Assembly (NCBI RefSeq): GCF_965224175.1 | Contig: NZ_OZ245041.1 | Span: 5,146,001-5,210,000, forward strand | DNA from: Kordia sp965224175 | Lineage (GTDB): Bacteria; Bacteroidota; Bacteroidia; Flavobacteriales; Flavobacteriaceae | DNA: 64,000 nt | Direction: 5' to 3' | Part shown: piece after piece, positions 53,647 to 62,147 of the stretch | Position numbering within the stretch: position 1 is the stretch's first letter | Layout: every line of letters begins with the position of its first letter | Translations under genes and position numbers: made by a program | The notes under the pieces: model-generated | Seen by the model: only the letters and a program-made list of their open reading frames with translations | Database searches by the model: none | What the model was told of the DNA's origin: nothing

Positions 53647-54011
53647 TTTATTCTATTATTTTTAATCAGTGAGTCCAATTCTGCGTGATATTTTTCTCGC
53701 CAACCCTTTCCGTTTCTTTCGTTTAGATATTTTTCAATTTCAGCGTTATAGGCTTCAATTCCACGTATTGTTGACCCAGAAAAAATGCAACCAACATTTG
53801 ATTCGTGAAATCCATAATTTTCTCTCAAACTGATGCAAGGAACTCCGCAAGGATACATTGGTGGTAAAGTGGTTACAATTCTAGCTGAATCCCTCCAAAT
53901 GTCAATTTTCGCAGTTAAATAATTGAATCGGTTAAAAAATCCAAATTGCCAGAAAATAATTCCAACTACTAAGATTACAATTCCGATTGATATTTTCTTC
54001 TTGTGTTTCAT
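53643..54011 (-). CDS. Small membrane-anchored protein
   Basis: A 122-residue protein with one N-terminal membrane span (IGIVILVVGIIFWQFGFF). The outside domain has Cys residues in PMYPCGVPCISLREN and ESNVGCIFSGS. A charged tail (RNGKGWREKYHAELDSLIK) follows. The pattern of four Cys near a Pro-rich turn suggests disulfides. It overlaps the esterase start by 4 bp. No family is recognised. Confidence 0.6.
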   Translation of the reverse strand: MKHKKKISIGIVILVVGIIFWQFGFFNRFNYLTAKIDIWRDSARIVTTLPPMYPCGVPCISLRENYGFHESNVGCIFSGSTIRGIEAYNAEIEKYLNERNGKGWREKYHAELDSLIKNNRIK

Positions 54012-54019
54012 TAGTCAAC

Positions 54020-54075
54020 TTGCTTAACGGTTTTGTGTATGAGTAGTAGCAGGTTTCTACTCACAAACCTTTCGT
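54020..54075 (-). repeat. Truncated cassette-type element
   Basis: TTAACGGTTTTGTGTATGAG and the following 30 bases match the left half of the element at 63663 almost exactly. The second half is absent; the leucine-rich repeat gene ends at once. In the minus orientation the outer end reads GTTAAGC, an exact fit to the integron core GTTRRRY. Confidence 0.6.
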
Positions 54076-54081
54076 TTTTAT

Positions 54082-55266
54082 TCAATCAATATTACCCCAA
54101 ATACCCCAAGGAACATTAGTTTTTGGTCTAACAGGTAAACCTGAAAAATATAAAACTACTGGTTTCTTTAGTTGTTTTTTTGCATCTTCTTCCGTTATGT
54201 CATTACATCCAAGATTAACTTCTTTTAAGTTGGGTAGTTCATTCAAAACACTAATATCTGAAATATTATTGTTGTATAGGTTTAAATACTCTAACTGCTT
54301 AAGATTTTTCAATCCATCGATATTGGTTATTTTGCTTGGCACGCCATTTTCATATCCAAAGTTTAACGACTTTAAATTGGTAAGTTTGTCAAGGTTTTTG
54401 ATTTCAGCACTATCGCTTAGGTGCAGTTCTAGTTCTTCTAAGTTTGGTAATTGATCAAAACGGGTAGCGTCTTCTAAATCATCACCAGGACTAAGAACTA
54501 AACGCTTAAGTTTTTCTAACTTACCTAATTGAATACTATTACAACTAGAAATCTTTAAATTCTCTAAATTAGGAAATTGTTCTAAAGAATAAATAGAATA
54601 ATCATCTTTAAGAACGGAAATTTCTAAAGTTTTAAGCGTTTTTAATTTATCTGTTATTTGAAGATGAAAACTTTCTGTACAAAGATGTTGCAATTTTTTG
54701 AATTTATTTAAATCGGCTATCATACAATCGCACTCCAATTCTAGTTTTTTAAGTTTGGTAAGATATTCTGCCCCTTTAAAAACAATCATTTTATCACTAT
54801 TAACATTGTAAGAGTGTATTCTCAATCTTTCAATATTCTTAAGTTCTTTAAAATCAAGTATTACAGTATTTGCTGGTAATTTTTCGTAATCAATTAAAAT
54901 TTCTAACTCTTTGAGGTTTTCTAATTGTAAGAAAGCTTGAACTGTTAAAATAGAGTCTGCAGTTGTTAAATTGGTGTCCTCAGTAATATTTACAACTACA
55001 TGTTCAAGAGCTGTAAATTGTTTAAAACCTTCAACAATAGTATTCGTATTAAATGTACAATCATAAAATATTAGTCTTTTTACTATTTGAAATACAGGTT
55101 TTAGAGCATCTAAATTTTCGAAATGTAATTCATGAAACTCTAAAAAACGCAACTTTCCTTTATGTATGAAATACTGTTGATCAATTCCTGAAGCATGAGG
55201 AAAGGCTTTTAGACTGATTCCCAAATTATTTTCAATAATTTTTATTGTATTTTTTATTCTGTTCAT
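54082..55266 (-). CDS. Leucine-rich repeat protein
   Basis: A 394-residue protein made largely of leucine-rich repeats with units such as LPNLEELELHLSDS, LTNLKSLNFGYENG and LKQLEYLNLYNNNIS. The last repeats are SDS22-like. The N-terminal 50 residues have no signal peptide and no membrane span. LRR proteins bind partners; the cytosolic location suggests an intracellular partner. The C-terminal Pro-rich tail (LPVRPKTNVPWGIWGNID) is unusual. It forms a single-gene unit in the cassette-like array, bordered by elements at 54020 and 55301. Confidence 0.85.
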   Translation of the reverse strand: MNRIKNTIKIIENNLGISLKAFPHASGIDQQYFIHKGKLRFLEFHELHFENLDALKPVFQIVKRLIFYDCTFNTNTIVEGFKQFTALEHVVVNITEDTNLTTADSILTVQAFLQLENLKELEILIDYEKLPANTVILDFKELKNIERLRIHSYNVNSDKMIVFKGAEYLTKLKKLELECDCMIADLNKFKKLQHLCTESFHLQITDKLKTLKTLEISVLKDDYSIYSLEQFPNLENLKISSCNSIQLGKLEKLKRLVLSPGDDLEDATRFDQLPNLEELELHLSDSAEIKNLDKLTNLKSLNFGYENGVPSKITNIDGLKNLKQLEYLNLYNNNISDISVLNELPNLKEVNLGCNDITEEDAKKQLKKPVVLYFSGLPVRPKTNVPWGIWGNID

Positions 55267-55300
55267 ATAAAAGATTCATTGAAGTATTTCGTAAATGAAA

Positions 55301-55496
55301 GCTAACGTTCAGTATAAGAAACGTAGGGTAGGTGATAAGCACTATCGCTTCGGTTTGATACTAAGCCAAATATAATATTTTGCTTTTATCTTTTTTGTTG
55401 AAAATGCCAAATTTTATATTTGGCGTACTCTGTTAATATTCATAGAACTTTCGGTTAAACACAAAATTACTATGTTTTTTATACCTTGTTGTAAGC
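55301..55496 (-). repeat. Cassette-type element (attC-like)
   Basis: It begins GCTAACGTTCAGTATAAGAA and ends ACCTTGTTGTAAGC. The ends are imperfect inverted repeats (AAC..GTATAA versus TTATAC..GTT). It starts at the 3' side of the gene at 55499. A diverged copy lies at 14141-14262. It fills most of the 232 bp gap. Confidence 0.6.
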
Positions 55497-55498
55497 AG

Positions 55499-55933
55499 TT
55501 ATTCTTTTTCAACATAATATATTTTCCCGTTAATTTCCTTTGAGAGTTTTTCAATATAATCCAATTCAGTATAATTATAAGGTTCATACAATTCCCAAGG
55601 AGAAATTCTGTCTTTTGTTATTTCCAGATATTCATTTATTTTCTTTTTAAGAGTAACTCTTTTCTCATCTGATAACTCTTCATATTTGAAATTGATTATT
55701 CCTTTGGTCTCTTCATAATTATTAATTTTATTATAAAGTCTTAGTAACTGAGTTTTGAAATTGTTTTTACCATAAACATCTATAAAATACTCAAGTTTAG
55801 AGTCCGTCTCTTTAACATCTAAATCAAATATAGGAGTCATAACAGTGTATGGTTCTCCCCATTCAAATTTTTTCTCTTCTAATTTACATTTTGGTAATGT
55901 ATTTGAATCAAATGTTGTTTTTTCAGATTTCAA
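55499..55933 (-). CDS. Hypothetical protein (cassette gene)
   Basis: A 144-residue charged cytosolic protein with segments KLEEKKFEWGEPYTVMTPIF, YNKINNYEETKGIINFKYEE and YNYTELDYIEKLSKEINGKI. It is probably helical at the C-terminus. No family is recognised. The stop is 2 bp from the end of the element at 55301, so the unit is gene plus element, as in the other members of the array. Confidence 0.5.
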   Translation of the reverse strand: MKSEKTTFDSNTLPKCKLEEKKFEWGEPYTVMTPIFDLDVKETDSKLEYFIDVYGKNNFKTQLLRLYNKINNYEETKGIINFKYEELSDEKRVTLKKKINEYLEITKDRISPWELYEPYNYTELDYIEKLSKEINGKIYYVEKE

Positions 55934-55963
55934 TATTAAAATTTTTGAGTGTTATCTACAATT

Positions 55964-56161
55964 GCTTACAACGGTTTGGCTAAGGTTTGTGTGGTTAGAA
56001 AATCGCTAAGATTTTCGAGAACGCACAAAGCTGAAGCCTTTTTGTTTGATTTAAAATTTTTTGTCAAAAGCTAAATCAAAAAGGATTTAGCGACTTAGTA
56101 AATATAGACAAAACATTGGAGTAGAACAGAAGCCCACATTAATTTTAGTTGTTGTTGTAGC
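55964..56161 (-). repeat. Cassette-type element (attC-like)
   Basis: GCTTACAACGGTTTGGCTAA at the left and a TAGTTGTTGTTGTAGC end at the right form imperfect inverted ends starting with AAC and ending with GTT. Inside are GGTTTGTGTGG and AAGCCTTTTTG and the related AAAAAGGATTT. It lies between the two genes and ends 5 bp before the stop of the DinB-like gene. Confidence 0.55.
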
Positions 56162-56165
56162 TTCG

Positions 56166-56645
56166 TTATTTTATGTGTCCAATTCCAAATCCCATATCTT
56201 CAATTTTATATAAATGATTATGATCATGCATTAATAAATGTCTGAGCATTATATATGGTGTATAGGTTTTATATTCAGGATGAACAGCTAGTTTATTCCA
56301 ATCTGTTGATTTAAATTCTTTAGCCAATTCAATTGTCTGTTGTCTAATCTCAAAAAAGTCTGCCAGAGTTTTTTCTAAATCCAATTCTAAGAAAAAGTTT
56401 TCATCAAAATTATCTCCAGATAAAGGTTCAAATATTGGTTTTTCCTTTTCTCTAAAATCTTTGAGTCTTTTTTGAAATCCGTAAATATCTCCAACTGCTA
56501 TATGGGTTGCGTTTTCATGAATCGACCATTTATCCTTTATAATTTTTTCTTTGTAAAGTTCAGGGTCAATTTCAGAAATCAATTCTTTTAATAGTCTAGG
56601 TGTTTCGGTTAGAGCATTTAATATGGTTTCAATATCTCTATTCAT
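56166..56645 (-). CDS. DinB-like protein (cassette gene)
   Basis: A 159-residue helical protein of the DinB superfamily. The three-His metal site is likely SIHENATHI (first His near residue 48) with HLLMHDHNHLYKIED near the C-terminus. The latter matches DinB_2-type proteins more closely than the gene at 666. Members have metal-dependent transferase or unknown activity. No signal peptide is present. It is in the array unit bounded by elements at 55964 and 56659. Confidence 0.78.
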   Translation of the reverse strand: MNRDIETILNALTETPRLLKELISEIDPELYKEKIIKDKWSIHENATHIAVGDIYGFQKRLKDFREKEKPIFEPLSGDNFDENFFLELDLEKTLADFFEIRQQTIELAKEFKSTDWNKLAVHPEYKTYTPYIMLRHLLMHDHNHLYKIEDMGFGIGHIK

Positions 56646-56658
56646 TTTTTCTAATGAT

Positions 56659-56786
56659 TTACAACGTTCTGTGTATGGTTTCGTTGCTAATTCACTAAGA
56701 TAGCAAAAAGTCGACGCCCATTGTTCAGCCGCGAAAGGTTTTCCGATAGGAAAATCAGAAGCAATGAATTATACACTGTGTTGTAC
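56659..56786 (-). repeat. Cassette-type element (attC-like)
   Basis: The ends TTTACAACGTTCTGTGTATG at the left and ATTATACACTGTGTTGTAC at the right are imperfect inverted repeats over about 30 bp, including GTTTCGTTGC against GCAATGAA. The inner part has GTCGACGCCCATTGTTCAGC and GGTTTTCCGATAGGAAAATC. It is complete, 128 bp long, and joins the stop of the lipoprotein gene at 56787. Confidence 0.7.
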
Positions 56787-57512
56787 TTAGTTATTTTTCA
56801 ATCTAATACTATTAAAAATTTCTATAATTTGTTCTTTGCCTAATTTGCTTGCGGATGAAATTCCAATTGACAATCCATTTCTAGCTTCTTTGTCAAGCGA
56901 AACAATATATAAACTAGATTTTCTATGATTCTCCTTGTTAGTCCAAATAGAAATTGTCCTACGTGAATTATCTATGGTATCTGTTTTTATTTTGTAATAT
57001 TTAAAATAATCATTCTTTTTGTCATATTTGAAAAATGGAATATTATAAGTGTTATTTTCAAATTTAAATGAGTAGTAATATGAACATTTTTTATTCTCAT
57101 AAATACTCAATTTAACTTTATCCGACATTTTATTTAGAGACAGTTTTTTTATTTTATTTCTAATTTTCAACTTGTTTATTTTTCCATTTTCATATTTAAA
57201 AGAATCTAGATTAATTAGTCTCATTAATTGATGTAAACCATCGTCATCTAAATTATTTGAATAATTTTTTATGAATTGTTCCCTTGTTATTTCTCCAGTT
57301 GAACCATACATGCCAAATTCAAATTCAAAAATGGATTTTCCATTCGTTATCATTCCGCCAAACGAATCTAGCCCAAAACCTTTTTTATATACAAAGTCAG
57401 AAGGTACAATTATGCTAAACGGTCCAACATCAATAAGATGTTTGTCTTTTTCTTTATTACAACTTGTAGTAATTAAAAAAATCAGAAAAGGTAACAAGAT
57501 TGTTTTTTTCAT
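56787..57512 (-). CDS. Hypothetical lipoprotein (cassette gene)
   Basis: I take the ATG at 57512 (MKKTILLPFLIFLITTSCNK), which gives a proper lipoprotein signal; the 27 codons upstream lie in the adjoining repeat element. The mature part of about 220 residues is basic and beta-rich, with FSIIVPSDFVYKKGFG, SIFEFEFGMYGSTGE and KCSYYYSFKFENN. It resembles envelope proteins of the PsbP-like type only faintly. No family is assigned. It is bordered by the elements at 56659 and 57531. Confidence 0.62.
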   Translation of the reverse strand: MKKTILLPFLIFLITTSCNKEKDKHLIDVGPFSIIVPSDFVYKKGFGLDSFGGMITNGKSIFEFEFGMYGSTGEITREQFIKNYSNNLDDDGLHQLMRLINLDSFKYENGKINKLKIRNKIKKLSLNKMSDKVKLSIYENKKCSYYYSFKFENNTYNIPFFKYDKKNDYFKYYKIKTDTIDNSRRTISIWTNKENHRKSSLYIVSLDKEARNGLSIGISSASKLGKEQIIEIFNSIRLKNN

Positions 57513-57530
57513 TTTTGAGTGTTTAATTAA

Positions 57531-57667
57531 ATACAACGGACTTGTGTATGATTTCATTGCGTGGTTAAGCCTTAAAGTTAGCAAACAAATCACAGATAGA
57601 AAATTCCAACGGAATTTTCGTAAGTCGGCAGTGACCTAGCAATGAATTATACACGGCTTAAGTTAGC
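57531..57667 (-). repeat. Cassette-type element (attC-like)
   Basis: The ends ATACAACGGACTTGTGTATG (left) and AATTATACACGGCTTAAGTTAGC (right, 57645-57667) are imperfect inverted repeats extending through TTTCATTGC and GCAATGAA. The centre has ATTCCAACGGAATTTT. It is complete, 137 bp long. The IS110-family element begins just beyond its right end. Confidence 0.7.
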
Positions 57668-57701
57668 ATTTCATTAAATTAGATATTAATCATAAAGAAC
57701 C

Positions 57702-57867
57702 AAAGAGAAGATTAAGGTTATTATACACGCAGAAACCTAGATTTCGTCAACATTGATAATCCCTTCTCTTTTCTACGTTAAATTCGTTCAGTTCTATGAA
57801 GCTTAAGACTTCGATTTTAAGTTGTTGAATTCACAGTAGATAGGCTCTTTATAATCCTTTTTTTGTT
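57702..57867 (+). ncRNA. Candidate IS110 bridge RNA region
   Basis: The left end of the IS contains AAAGAGAAGATTA (57702-57714) pairing with TAATCCCTTCTCTTT (57757-57771) around a 42-base loop. A further GAAGCTTAAGACTTC hairpin lies near 57798. In IS110 elements the 5' non-coding end encodes a structured RNA that binds target and donor DNA. This is a structural guess only. Confidence 0.35.
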
Positions 57868-58841
57868 ATGAATAAAGATAAAAATATTTTGGAATAGACA
57901 TAAGTAAAGATGTCTTTGATGTTTGTGATGATAATTATGAGTATTATCAATTTAACAATAGTATATCTGGCTTTAAGAAGCTATTAAAGTTATTAGATGA
58001 TACTTCCATTTGCGTACTAGAAGCCACAGGTTATTATCATGTACGTTTAGCATATTTTTTATTAGAAAACGGAAAAGGAGTTTGCGTGGTAAATCCTTTA
58101 AAGATTAAGCGTTATATCCAGATGCACTTATCAAAAATAAAGACAGATAAGAGTGATTCAAAAATGATACTCAACTATGCTAAAGATTGTGATCCAGATC
58201 TGTGGTTTGGACAATCTAAAACACAACAGGAAAGCTTACAACTATCTCGATTACTTAGTGTTTACACTAAACAAGGTACTCAGTTAAAAAATAAAATTCA
58301 TGGAGAGCAGGTTTTAGGTATTCCTTCAAAAGCAGTAATAGGTTCTTTAAACAGGCAGTTAAAGCACTTGAGAAAAGAGATCAAAGTACTAGAAGGTAAA
58401 TTGCTAAAGAATGTTAAATCAGAATATCAAAAATCACTAACATTGTTAAAAACAATACCAGGTATTGGAGATAAAACAGCTTTAATGTTATTAGTTTTTA
58501 CCGATGGTTTTAATCGTTTTGAAAGTTCAAAAGAGTTGTGTAGTTATGCAGGCATAACACCAGTAATTAGGCAATCTGGAAGCATTGTAAAAGGGCGATC
58601 AAGAATAAGCAAAATAGGTAATACTAAATTACGAAATTTACTATTCTTATGTAGTTTTAATGCCTGTAAATATAATACAGCTTGTAAAGCACTTTTTGAT
58701 AGAATAGTAACCAAAGGCAAGAGTAAAAAGCTAGCATTAATAGCAGTGTGTAATAAACTATTAAAACAAGCTTTCTCAATAGTTAAAAACCAAATTCCAT
58801 ACGATGCTAATTTTAGAAGTGTTTTGGTGAAAAATAATTAG
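57868..58841 (+). pseudogene. IS110-family transposase, frameshifted
   Basis: The frame opens at ATG 57868 (MNKDKNIL) and stops at TAG 57895. One missing G near 57889-57892 would restore MNKDKNILGIDISKDVFDVC and a protein of about 324 residues. The catalytic DEDD residues lie after the break: Asp in GIDISKD, Glu in LEATGYY, Asp in KTDKSDSKM. The C-terminal Transposase_20 domain is intact (KTIPGIGDKTALML, CSYAGITPVIRQSG, GNTKLRNLLF). Without a frameshift the first in-frame start is GTG 58086, which lacks the first catalytic residues. It is therefore probably inactive, or dependent on recoding. Confidence 0.8.
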
Positions 58842-60082
58842 AATTTACATGTTTTTCGCCTCAGTTCTTTGTTAGGTACAGTGCTTTTTACCTTAATTGA
58901 CAATAATTTTCTATATGTCAAACAACGCCAAATCCATTCCAATGGTCCAAATCTAAAATATTTTAGCCAAATTTTGCTAAATATAATTTGAAAGACAAAC
59001 ACCAAAATCGCTGTCAAAAATGTTTTTGACGGACTTAAAGTTTCGTAAAGTTTAAAACCGATTGATGAAAATAAAATCAAACCGATAAAACTTTGCATTA
59101 TATAATTTGTCAATGCCATTCGTCCAACATATTTTAAAGGCAATAAAATTTTATTCCATTTAGTTTTGTAATAAAGCCAGCCAATCGCCCAAAGATAAAA
59201 TAAACCCATTGCAACATCAGAAAGCACCATTATTTTAATCAAAATCTCTCTATAGCTCTCTATTTTAAAAATCTCATTTTCTACTAATACAAATAGAAAC
59301 AATATTCTGTAAAGATTAGTTATTATTGCAATTGCCAATATTGGCTTTTTTATGCGGTCTATAAAACTGTCTAATGATTTGTAAATTTTGTTTTTGCCAA
59401 GATAAAGCCCTAATAAAAACATCGAAATTGCGATTGGTGCTAAAAATCCGAAAAGCATAGGAATGTTAGATAGGTATTCCAACAGCCTTAATTTTACGCC
59501 TTGTAAATAACTTCCATTTCTAATTGTTTGGTTTACTATTTCACCAGTATAATCATTTAGATATAGTTCCGGTTTAAAATTAAATTGGCTGAACACGAAT
59601 TCCAAAATTTGGTCATAAAATGGGGAAAAAAGAAAAAGTGCAGAAAGTGCGAGAATTAATCTATTCGACCTTTTAATCATAAAAGTTGTAAATAATCCAA
59701 TTATCGCATATAAATTTAAGACATCGCCAGACCAAATAAAAACAATATGTAGAACTCCAAAAACAAATAAAATCAGCATTCGTCTTGTAAAAAATGAGAA
59801 TGAGAGTTTGTTTTCATCGAACATTTTTAAGACTTGCATTGAAATGCCCAACCCGAATAGCAATGAGAATATTGGAAAGAATTTGGTGTAAAAAAATAGC
59901 TGAAGTACTTTCTCTGTAATTTGGTCAATATTGGAAGTCCATTGTTTAGCAAATTCATCCTGATTAAGGAAGGTTGAATTCATTATGACAATATTTACTA
60001 CAAATATTCCTAGAATGGCAAACCCTCGATAAATATCTAATAAATCAATCCGTTTTTTCGCTTTGGTAGGTTGTTCAATCAT
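58838..60082 (-). CDS. DUF418 domain-containing membrane protein
   Basis: A 414-residue protein with about ten spans. The start is typical: KRIDLLDIYRGFAILGIFVVN. The DUF418 C-terminal region is clear: YVGRMALTNYIMQSFIG and FRFGPLEWIWRCLTY. The family belongs to the acyltransferase-3-like membrane proteins of unknown substrate. The last about 15 residues (VPNKELRRKTCKF) run into the IS110 right end, so the original C-terminus has probably been replaced. The stop overlaps the end of the transposase on the other strand by a few bases. Confidence 0.88.
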   Translation of the reverse strand: MIEQPTKAKKRIDLLDIYRGFAILGIFVVNIVIMNSTFLNQDEFAKQWTSNIDQITEKVLQLFFYTKFFPIFSLLFGLGISMQVLKMFDENKLSFSFFTRRMLILFVFGVLHIVFIWSGDVLNLYAIIGLFTTFMIKRSNRLILALSALFLFSPFYDQILEFVFSQFNFKPELYLNDYTGEIVNQTIRNGSYLQGVKLRLLEYLSNIPMLFGFLAPIAISMFLLGLYLGKNKIYKSLDSFIDRIKKPILAIAIITNLYRILFLFVLVENEIFKIESYREILIKIMVLSDVAMGLFYLWAIGWLYYKTKWNKILLPLKYVGRMALTNYIMQSFIGLILFSSIGFKLYETLSPSKTFLTAILVFVFQIIFSKIWLKYFRFGPLEWIWRCLTYRKLLSIKVKSTVPNKELRRKTCKF

Positions 60083-60103
60083 TTCTGGATTTTTTTTGTA
60101 TTG

Positions 60104-60236
60104 TGCCTAACGGCTGGTGTATGGTGTCGTAAGGGATTGCGAGATTCAAACCTTTCGAGTTACCACCCAAAATTGATGCGGGTAATACCGCTCGAAAACC
60201 TCTGAAACCCTTATGCACTATACACATTGTTGGCAA
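60104..60236 (-). repeat. Cassette-type element (attC-like)
   Basis: TGCCTAACGGCTGGTGTATG (left) and CACTATACACATTGTTGGCA (right) are the ends of long imperfect inverted repeats that continue through GTCGTAAGGG and CCCTTATGCA. The left end in minus orientation reads GTTAGGC, an exact match to GTTRRRY. The centre has TTTCGAGTTACC and GGTAATACCGCTCGAAA, a second inner palindrome. Confidence 0.72.
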
Positions 60237-60239
60237 TAG

Positions 60240-61196
60240 TTATTTTTCACTTAGTATCATTTCTATAGCTTTTTTCTTAGCATTCTCACTCGTAACAATT
60301 ACATCTGGTATAACTCCTTTCTGTTCCCAATTTGTTTTTGTTATCTCATTTATTGGCATTGCCGTTGAAATAGAAATTCTGAAATTATCTGTTAACGAAA
60401 AGTATTCATTATTATGTGCAGAACCTGCTGATTTTTCACCAATAATTATAGCTTTCCCAAAAGCTTGTAAGGTATATGCGAAATATTCTGAAGCAGAGCC
60501 TGTATTACCATTTATTAAGATATACAATGGTTTTCCAATTCTTAATTTTCCATAGACCAAATCTGATGTGTAATTGGTATATGGTGTCATTTTTGGATCA
60601 GAAAAGTAAGTCGTAGAAAGTAATGTTGGTGGACCATCAAAATAATGATTCATTATATATTCTAATATACCAGAATAACCTCCACCATTGTCACGAATAT
60701 CAATGATTAAATTATCTGTGTTCTCAACTATTTTCATAGCAGCAACTGCAGTTTGCATAGAACGTTTTGGGTGCATAAATTCTACTATTTTTATATAACC
60801 TGTATTGTTTTCTAAAATTTGAATTGCTGTAAAACCAAAGTTGAGTTTTATTTCAAGGGCTTTTTCTTCTGCTTCCCAATCAGTTATTTTAGTTGTTTTT
60901 TTAGAAGTTTTCGCTAAATGATTAACATACATATGTCCATCTTTACTTATTCTTTTTAAATCTTTTGTAAGTAGACTTGCTAAGGTGTCTGGATGTTTAA
61001 TTTTAAAATATTTACCAGAATTGATTTCTGTCTGAAATTGTAATGCAATTTGCTTTCCTTTTCCTTTGTTTACATAGTTTGATGTAATTAATTCAGGGAT
61101 TATGTTAATTATTTCCTTGATACTTTTTTTTTCAAGTTCTTGAGCATTTATGTTAATTCCGAAAAGGATTAACATAATAATTAGTTTTGATTTCAT
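60240..61196 (-). CDS. S41 family peptidase
   Basis: A 318-residue secreted protein (signal peptide MLILFGININA). It has the S41 tail-specific protease fold: LIIDIRDNGGGYSGIL, the nucleophile Ser in NTGSASEYFAY, and the following GEKSAGSA. The ClpP-like core ends VIPDVIV. There is no PDZ domain; the N-terminal region (residues 25-110) is a short helical cap. Secreted S41 proteins without PDZ are common in Bacteroidota; substrates are unknown. It lies 95 bp from the AraC regulator gene upstream, in the same direction. Confidence 0.88.
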   Translation of the reverse strand: MKSKLIIMLILFGININAQELEKKSIKEIINIIPELITSNYVNKGKGKQIALQFQTEINSGKYFKIKHPDTLASLLTKDLKRISKDGHMYVNHLAKTSKKTTKITDWEAEEKALEIKLNFGFTAIQILENNTGYIKIVEFMHPKRSMQTAVAAMKIVENTDNLIIDIRDNGGGYSGILEYIMNHYFDGPPTLLSTTYFSDPKMTPYTNYTSDLVYGKLRIGKPLYILINGNTGSASEYFAYTLQAFGKAIIIGEKSAGSAHNNEYFSLTDNFRISISTAMPINEITKTNWEQKGVIPDVIVTSENAKKKAIEMILSEK

Positions 61197-61291
61197 TTTT
61201 GATTGATGATTTTTTTAATATTCATATTTTTACTATGGCAAAACTATAATATAGTGGGTTTAAAAAATAGTATGATATTAGCCAGAATATA

Positions 61292-62061
61292 TTATGAAAT
61301 TAACCTAATTCCTTTTGGGGTAAAACCAACATAAGCTTTAAATACCTTAGTCATATGACTTTGATCTGAAAAACCACAATTATAGGCTATTTCCGTAATT
61401 GAATCTTCCGAGTTTAATAAAAACGTAAATGCTCTTTTTAGCTTTACTATTCTCATAAAATCTCCAATCGTACCATGTTGGTATCTTCTAAAATATTTTG
61501 AAATAGTTACTGGATGAACATTAAGAGTAGAAGCTAATTCTTGAAAAGGGATAAATTCGTTCCAGCGATCTTCAATAATCTCTATTAATTTTCCTAACCA
61601 ATTTGGTTTGTTCTTTACTTCTTCATATGTAAATAGTGTATATGAAATATTGCAAATTGAATTGGAAGTATGCAAATCATTTATACTCAATTCATGATAT
61701 ATATTTATTAATTTAAAATAAGAAGAAAAAGGAGTTTTATTTGATAATTTGTTACAATCTAAGTATATATCATTGTTTTTAAAAAAATCATTACTCAATT
61801 CTATATTAAGATTTTTTGATGGGAATAAAGTGTGCTTATTACAATGTAACTCTCCTTCATTATAAAACAGTACTTTTCCAGTTGATACTTGTTTTCTAGA
61901 TTCTAAATTTCCCCCTGAAGAATTAACGATAGATGAAAATTTTCATGGTAATGCCATTTTTCAGACACAGGTTTGTTGTAATTAACCAAACAGATTGTAC
62001 CATATTCAATATTGAATTTGTTAGATGTTTTACCTAAATAATAGTTATTATCTAATTTCAT
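61292..62061 (-). pseudogene. AraC-family transcriptional regulator, frameshifted
   Basis: The intact C-terminal part has two helix-turn-helix motifs (FQELASTLNVHPVTISKYFRR and ITEIAYNCGFSDQSHMTKVF). The frame from ATG 62061 encodes an N-terminal cupin-like start (MKLDNNYYLGKTSNKF, KWHYHENFHLSLILQG) but stops at a TAG just after a run of five G (61911-61915). One more G would join it to LESRKQVSTGKVLFYNEGE and the downstream frame, giving about 257 residues. It is either a recent pseudogene or phase-variable. It is divergent from the DUF2178/XRE genes. Confidence 0.75.
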
Positions 62062-62101
62062 TTTAAGTGTTAATAATATTTTACATTATGTTAAGAATAA
62101 T

Positions 62102-62132
62102 TAACTTTGCGTTAAAATTACTTAGCATAAGT
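62102..62132 (+). promoter_or_regulatory. Promoter with small palindrome
   Basis: TAACTTTG (62102-62109) fits the TAnnTTTG -7 box. ACTTA-GCA-TAAGT (62120-62132) just downstream is a perfect short palindrome and could be bound by the XRE regulator encoded two genes on. A -33 box is not clear. Confidence 0.35.
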
Positions 62133-62147
62133 AAAAAAGAATAGATT

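Larger units (their letters stand above)
57690..58850 (+). mobile_element. IS110-family insertion sequence
   Basis: It has a transposase pseudogene (57868-58841) with a roughly 180 bp non-coding structured left end. IS110 elements have no simple terminal inverted repeats, so the borders are approximate. It lies between the element at 57531 and the 3' end of the DUF418 gene, whose last codons appear to have been altered by the insertion. Confidence 0.7.

Noticed and set aside
57513..57593. 27-codon N-terminal extension of the lipoprotein at 56787
   Set aside because: It is encoded by the repeat element and would destroy the signal peptide.
58086..58841. IS110 transposase as an intact shorter gene from GTG 58086
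   Set aside because: The conserved N-terminus with catalytic residues is encoded upstream in the same frame from about 57892, so the short version is a fragment of a frameshifted gene.
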